A stretch of 64,000 nt of DNA, from the NCBI GenBank assembly GCA_034437035.1, contig DAOTUI010000166.1, positions 1 through 64,000 of the forward strand. Reading direction: 5' to 3'. Under the pieces are notes generated by a model, which had not been told where the DNA came from, searched no databases, and worked only from the letters and a program-made list of their open reading frames with translations. This DNA is from CAKZQX01 sp034437035 (GTDB lineage: Bacteria > Chloroflexota > Chloroflexia > Chloroflexales > Chloroflexaceae). Of this stretch, positions 60,277-64,000 are shown in pieces. A program made the translations under genes and the position numbers. Position 1 is the first letter of the stretch. Each line of letters begins with the position of its first letter.

Positions 60277-63200
60277 CTACCGGATCACCATCGGCAGGAA
60301 GATCCGCCCGCCGTCGCGCTGCGGTGCAGTCCTGGCGGCCGGGCCATACTCGTGGGTGCTGCCGTCAAGTTCGATTTCGTGCAGCCAGTAGGTATAGCTG
60401 GTTCCCTCCCCAACATCACGATCAATCCAGGTGTAGACCGTCTGCTCCTGTCCGCGTCCACGCGCAATGATCAACTCCGGTGTCACCCGCACAGCGTTTG
60501 CGCGGCTGCCATCGGTACTGCGATAGAGGTGAAAGCCCCAGGTACTGAGTTCGGTACCGGTTACCCAGCGCACCCGGAGCGTGGCACCCTCGCGGGTCGC
60601 GGTGAACTGGAGCAACTCAATCGCGGTTGTCCCCGGCACACAGGCTAAGGTCGTCGTTGGATCGCCAATCTCCGCCGTCGTCGGATCATCCGTCAGCAGA
60701 TCATCACTCAGTTCGTCCGTACTGATGCGGCCCTGGTTCGCCAGCACGGTCTGATTGGCCGGCAGATCCAGCACCGTCACCTGATAGGTAATCTTCACCT
60801 GCGCGCCTGACACCAGCGTACCAATGTCCACCTGCACTTGCGTATCATTGGCGGCATTCCCACTGAGCACCGTTCCCTGCGTGGTCGTCACCGAGCCGGG
60901 CACCAGTTGCGTGTTGACATCAGGCGTATCCACAAAGGTAACTAGCGTTGCGTCTCCACCATCGCTATTGGTAATCACGACCGTGTATTCCAGCGTCTCA
61001 TCAACCAGTGCCCGGCAGGGAGCCGTGGCCTCGGTTTCCAGCGTCACGACCGTCTTGGTCGCCTCCAGCACCGGCGGCGCAGGCGCGACCGGCGGCACCA
61101 GTGGCGTGATCGTGGGATCATCCGGCAGATTGGGCGTGCCCGGATCATCCGTCGGCGTGTCGTCAGTGATATTACTGCCCGTGAAGGTGCCCTGGTTCGC
61201 TACCCGGTCCACATTCGGCGACAGCGGATCATTTACCTGCACTGCGAAGGTAATCGTCACACTCGCCCCGACCGCTACCGTCCCGATCACCACTTCAACT
61301 GTGGTATCACCCGGATTATTGCCGATAACGATTTCACCCTGCGTCGTTTCAACTTCACCAGTTACCAGGGTCGTATTGGCGTCGGGCGTATCGGTGAACA
61401 CCACCCCCTCAGCCGCCACATTGCCGGAGTTGGTCATAATAATTGTGTATTCCAGCGTCTCACCCGCCGACACCGCGCCATTGTCGTCATTATCGACCAG
61501 CAGGCTATCATCCTTGGTGGCGGTAAGGAAGGTTGATGGTGGCGGAGCACAGGCCAATGTCTGCGTAGGATCGTCCGGCTCGGCCGTTGCCGGATCATCC
61601 GTCAGCACATCGGTATTCAGTTCGCTTGCGCCGACACGACCCTGGTTCTCCAGCACCGTCTGGCCTGACGGCAAATCCGGCACCGTCACCTGGTAGGTAA
61701 TCTCAACCTGAGATCCCGGTGCCAGTGTACCAATATCCACCTGCACCTGCGTATCGCCGGCACTATTCCCGCTGAGCACCGTTCCCGGCGTGGTTGTCAC
61801 CGAGTCGGGCACCAGCCGCGTGTTAGCGTCGGGCGTATCCACAAAGTTCACCTGTGTGGCCGGCGTATTACCACTATTGGTAATCACCACGGTATACTGC
61901 AGCGTCTCGTCAACCAGAGCCCGGCATGGCGCGTCGGCTGCGGTGTTCAACGTAACCACCGTCTTGGTCGCCTCCAGCACCGGCGGCGCGGGCACGAGCG
62001 GCGGCACCAGCGGCGTGATGGTTGGATCATCCGGCAGATCGGGCGTGTCGGGATCATCGGTTGGAGTACGATCGACATTATCACCCGTGAAGACGCCCTG
62101 ATTCGCCACCTCCGTTACATCCGGCGACAGCGGATCATTTACCTGTACTTCGAAGGTAATTGTCACACTTTCCCCGACCGCAACTGTCCCGATCTCAATC
62201 TCAATCGTTGTATCACCCGGATTATTGCCGCTGATGATCGTGCCGGCGGTAGTTGTCAGCGTGTTGGGTCGCAGAGTTGTGTTAGCATCAGGTGTATCCA
62301 CAAACACAACCTCCTCGGCCGGCAGATTACCGGCATTGGTCATAATAATCGTGTATTCCAGGATATCACCCGCCGACGCCGCGCCATTCTCATCATTATC
62401 ATCCAACAGGCTATCATCCTTGGTCGCCGTAAGCACGGAGGAGTCTTCGATCACATCCTCATCTTCCGCCGATACGGGGGAGTAGTTGTTGCCGAAGATA
62501 TCCTGATAGTTCAGATCAACCGTGTTGAGGAGCGTACCCTCCGCGCCGGGGTTGACCCGCACCGTCACCTGCACACTGCCGCTATTTTCTCCCGGTGTCG
62601 CTATGATCAGTTCGTTGATGTCAATATTGAGCAAACCGGGTGTTGTCTCGGTACATGTCCCGGTCAGGGGGGCATCGATCTCACACGCGACAAAGGTTGT
62701 ATCCTGGGGCAGTTGATCACTCAGGTTGACCCGGGCGGCGGCACCGGGCGAGGCACTGGTGTTCGAGGTGTTGGTAAAGGCAATAGTATAGGTCAGCAGA
62801 TCATTCGGGCGTACCACCGTAACCCCATTATCTTTGGCAACGTCCATCTGCGGCGTAGGGGGCTGGTCATAAAAGATCGCCTTATCCCGCTCACCCTCAA
62901 AGATATACTGATTGTCCGAGCCGGTACAGACCTCGGCGCTCCAGACGCCACCCTCGTCGGGCAACACCTCTATAACATCTCCCACGCGTTCGGGCGGCGT
63001 ACTTGAGTCATTACCATTATTCCAGATGGCCTGCCCTGACAGTGTCCCATCTATTTCACGCCCGGTGGGGGTGCGATAGGTAATACTTTCCTCATTATCC
63101 ATATCGAAGTTGTGCAGAACAACTTCTGAAGCCGTTGCATCAACCTGGAAATAAAAGAGCTGACACTCATCGCCGGCATGCTGGAACGATACCTGCAACA

Positions 63201-63864
63201 ACCCGACCAGCAACTCATCGCCGGTTCCCGGAGTGCCATCAAGATCATCTATTATTTCCTCACCACCATCAAGCAATGCCGACTGATCCGCACCGATCCC
63301 TGAGCATGCGTTATTAACACAATCAGGATCATAGCCTACGCGCAACCGCCAACTCTGCTCATCGTTGTCCGAAGTAGTTGTCTCAACCGTATAGGTTGAT
63401 GCCAGAGCCGTACCGCAATCAACTTGCGGCACAAATGTCGCTAACTCTACCCATAACCCATCCGTACCCCCGGTGGGGGTGTAGGTCTCCGTCGCCAGGA
63501 TCGTCGTACCCTGTTTCAGGGTAAAGGTCGTGTCATCCGCAGCATCCTGAATTTCGTCAATATCAATCGCCGTACCCGACTCAAGTGATTCGGGATCAAA
63601 CAGGGCTACCGTAATGGGACGATTAGCCGGCCAGGTACAGGGAACCTCAAAGCGAATAATATGCGGCTCATTCGCACCATCCACACTGGTATAGAAATCA
63701 CCATTTCCGAGGTCAGCATTGGGGCCGCTTGTCTGGATAAATGCCACACTCCCGTCAGTCGGAATCTCAACTGCATACACATCCACATCCCGTCCACCGA
63801 CCAGTAGTGCAATACCCGTCAAGACAAGAAGCGCCCGCAGAACGGGCGTGTAGACCGGCTTCAT
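60277..63864 (-). CDS. large secreted DUF11-repeat surface protein
   Basis: The 1195-aa protein has a Sec-type signal (about 1-33; VLRALLVLTGIALLVGG) and an N-terminal beta-rich part (about 35-350) of unknown type, with cysteine pairs. Five DUF11-like Ig domains follow, from about 350 to 1065. The last four are an A-B-A-B tandem duplication of about 300 residues. A domains begin TKDDSLLDDNDENGAASAGD and contain a calcium-binding-like D-x-N-x-x-G pattern; B domains begin ATKTVVTLNT. A fibronectin-like domain (about 1075-1180) precedes the end GGRIFLPMVIR, a tail form common in Chloroflexi secreted proteins. It is probably a cell-surface or sheath protein. AAGGAGG precedes ATG at 63864. Confidence 0.92.
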   Translation of the reverse strand: MKPVYTPVLRALLVLTGIALLVGGRDVDVYAVEIPTDGSVAFIQTSGPNADLGNGDFYTSVDGANEPHIIRFEVPCTWPANRPITVALFDPESLESGTAIDIDEIQDAADDTTFTLKQGTTILATETYTPTGGTDGLWVELATFVPQVDCGTALASTYTVETTTSDNDEQSWRLRVGYDPDCVNNACSGIGADQSALLDGGEEIIDDLDGTPGTGDELLVGLLQVSFQHAGDECQLFYFQVDATASEVVLHNFDMDNEESITYRTPTGREIDGTLSGQAIWNNGNDSSTPPERVGDVIEVLPDEGGVWSAEVCTGSDNQYIFEGERDKAIFYDQPPTPQMDVAKDNGVTVVRPNDLLTYTIAFTNTSNTSASPGAAARVNLSDQLPQDTTFVACEIDAPLTGTCTETTPGLLNIDINELIIATPGENSGSVQVTVRVNPGAEGTLLNTVDLNYQDIFGNNYSPVSAEDEDVIEDSSVLTATKDDSLLDDNDENGAASAGDILEYTIIMTNAGNLPAEEVVFVDTPDANTTLRPNTLTTTAGTIISGNNPGDTTIEIEIGTVAVGESVTITFEVQVNDPLSPDVTEVANQGVFTGDNVDRTPTDDPDTPDLPDDPTITPLVPPLVPAPPVLEATKTVVTLNTAADAPCRALVDETLQYTVVITNSGNTPATQVNFVDTPDANTRLVPDSVTTTPGTVLSGNSAGDTQVQVDIGTLAPGSQVEITYQVTVPDLPSGQTVLENQGRVGASELNTDVLTDDPATAEPDDPTQTLACAPPPSTFLTATKDDSLLVDNDDNGAVSAGETLEYTIIMTNSGNVAAEGVVFTDTPDANTTLVTGEVETTQGEIVIGNNPGDTTVEVVIGTVAVGASVTITFAVQVNDPLSPNVDRVANQGTFTGSNITDDTPTDDPGTPNLPDDPTITPLVPPVAPAPPVLEATKTVVTLETEATAPCRALVDETLEYTVVITNSDGGDATLVTFVDTPDVNTQLVPGSVTTTQGTVLSGNAANDTQVQVDIGTLVSGAQVKITYQVTVLDLPANQTVLANQGRISTDELSDDLLTDDPTTAEIGDPTTTLACVPGTTAIELLQFTATREGATLRVRWVTGTELSTWGFHLYRSTDGSRANAVRVTPELIIARGRGQEQTVYTWIDRDVGEGTSYTYWLHEIELDGSTHEYGPAARTAPQRDGGRIFLPMVIR

Positions 63865-63977
63865 TATTTCCCTCCTTAGGAAGACTACCCTGTCTGGAGC
63901 ATGGCCCAAACATTCTTTCTAAAAACGGGACAGTTTTTCGTTACAATTCCATAGACGAAACCACTATGATCAGTGTA

Positions 63978-63991
63978 AGTACTATAGTACT
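63978..63991. promoter_or_regulatory. 14-bp perfect palindrome upstream of the surface protein gene
   Basis: AGTACTATAGTACT is a perfect palindrome about 115 bases upstream of the start codon at 63864. It may be an operator; no -35/-10 pair of good quality was found beside it. The gene's upstream region continues beyond the window. Confidence 0.3.
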
Positions 63992-64000
63992 ACAAAAGCG

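Noticed and set aside
60824..61696. 290-codon plus-strand Ser/Val/Thr-rich frame opposite the DUF11 gene
   Set aside because: Its apparent repetitiveness simply mirrors the duplicated DUF11 domains on the minus strand.

Overview
The window most resembles a chromosome of a Chloroflexota bacterium, probably filamentous and related to Chloroflexales/Roseiflexales. This is inferred from gene content and style, not from a marker-gene tree. The clues are a CrtD/CrtISO-type carotenoid enzyme, a kinase-phosphatase-VWA-FHA signalling block, a CpXC-domain protein, a DUF11 surface protein ending in an IFLPMVIR-like tail, an actinobacterial-type inositol-phosphate synthase and moderately high GC. No rRNA, CRISPR array or prophage was seen. 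One RNA gene was found: a tRNA whose UCA anticodon, long variable arm and 8-nt acceptor strand mark it as tRNA-Sec.

Layout. 0-2.1 kb: carotenoid desaturase/isomerase-like gene between two copies of a palindromic repeat. 2.1-8.0 kb: Ser/Thr kinase with an eight-repeat PQQ propeller, PP2C phosphatase, VWA protein, zinc-ribbon/FHA protein and a small protein, behind a good sigma-70 promoter with an 18-bp palindrome at the start site. 8.2 kb: selC. 8.3-14.2 kb: RsbR-like PAS-STAS regulator, an unrecognised two-repeat protein, GH15 hydrolase, and a degenerate receiver / ECF sigma / DM13 lipid-anchored-like set. 14.5-25 kb: DUF3267 protease-like protein, AAA-nuclease fusion, argD, purA, sucC (no sucD beside it), gmd, a GT2 enzyme and inositol-3-phosphate synthase.

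25.3-40.4 kb: a long one-strand signalling cluster. It has two CheW proteins, a polytopic MCP, a CheA-REC hybrid, a CheY-like protein, CheB, CheR-TPR, a SpoIIE/RsbU phosphatase, a TPR protein, an RsbW-like kinase, a STAS antagonist, another receiver and a REC-GAF-HD-GYP protein. No flagellar gene is present, so gliding or type IV pilus control, or a non-motility output, is more likely. It joins chemosensory, partner-switching and c-di-GMP modules.

40.5-64 kb: gyrA (Met at the Ser83 position), an aspartate racemase-like gene, and a decayed patch with a frameshifted YgiT-like gene and an AAA ATPase cut off just after Walker A beside a half repeat. Then come a phosphoesterase, uvrC, an Eco29kI-type restriction enzyme with a convergent TSPPY methyltransferase, psuG, a GT9 enzyme, a CpXC protein, a SAM methyltransferase, a pRiA4b ORF-3-like protein, a quinone oxidoreductase, lysC and a 1195-aa DUF11 surface protein.

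The most distinctive non-coding signal is a family of about 90-230 bp elements, with eight complete, partial or deleted copies. They share terminal inverted repeats around (A/C)ACG-G-TTACGCGGT, inner arms of the GCCTCCGGCAGGGCGG type and, in full copies, a central 20-23 bp perfect hairpin whose sequence differs between copies while pairing is kept. Several are flanked by 6-9 bp direct repeats, which suggests a mobile MITE-like family.
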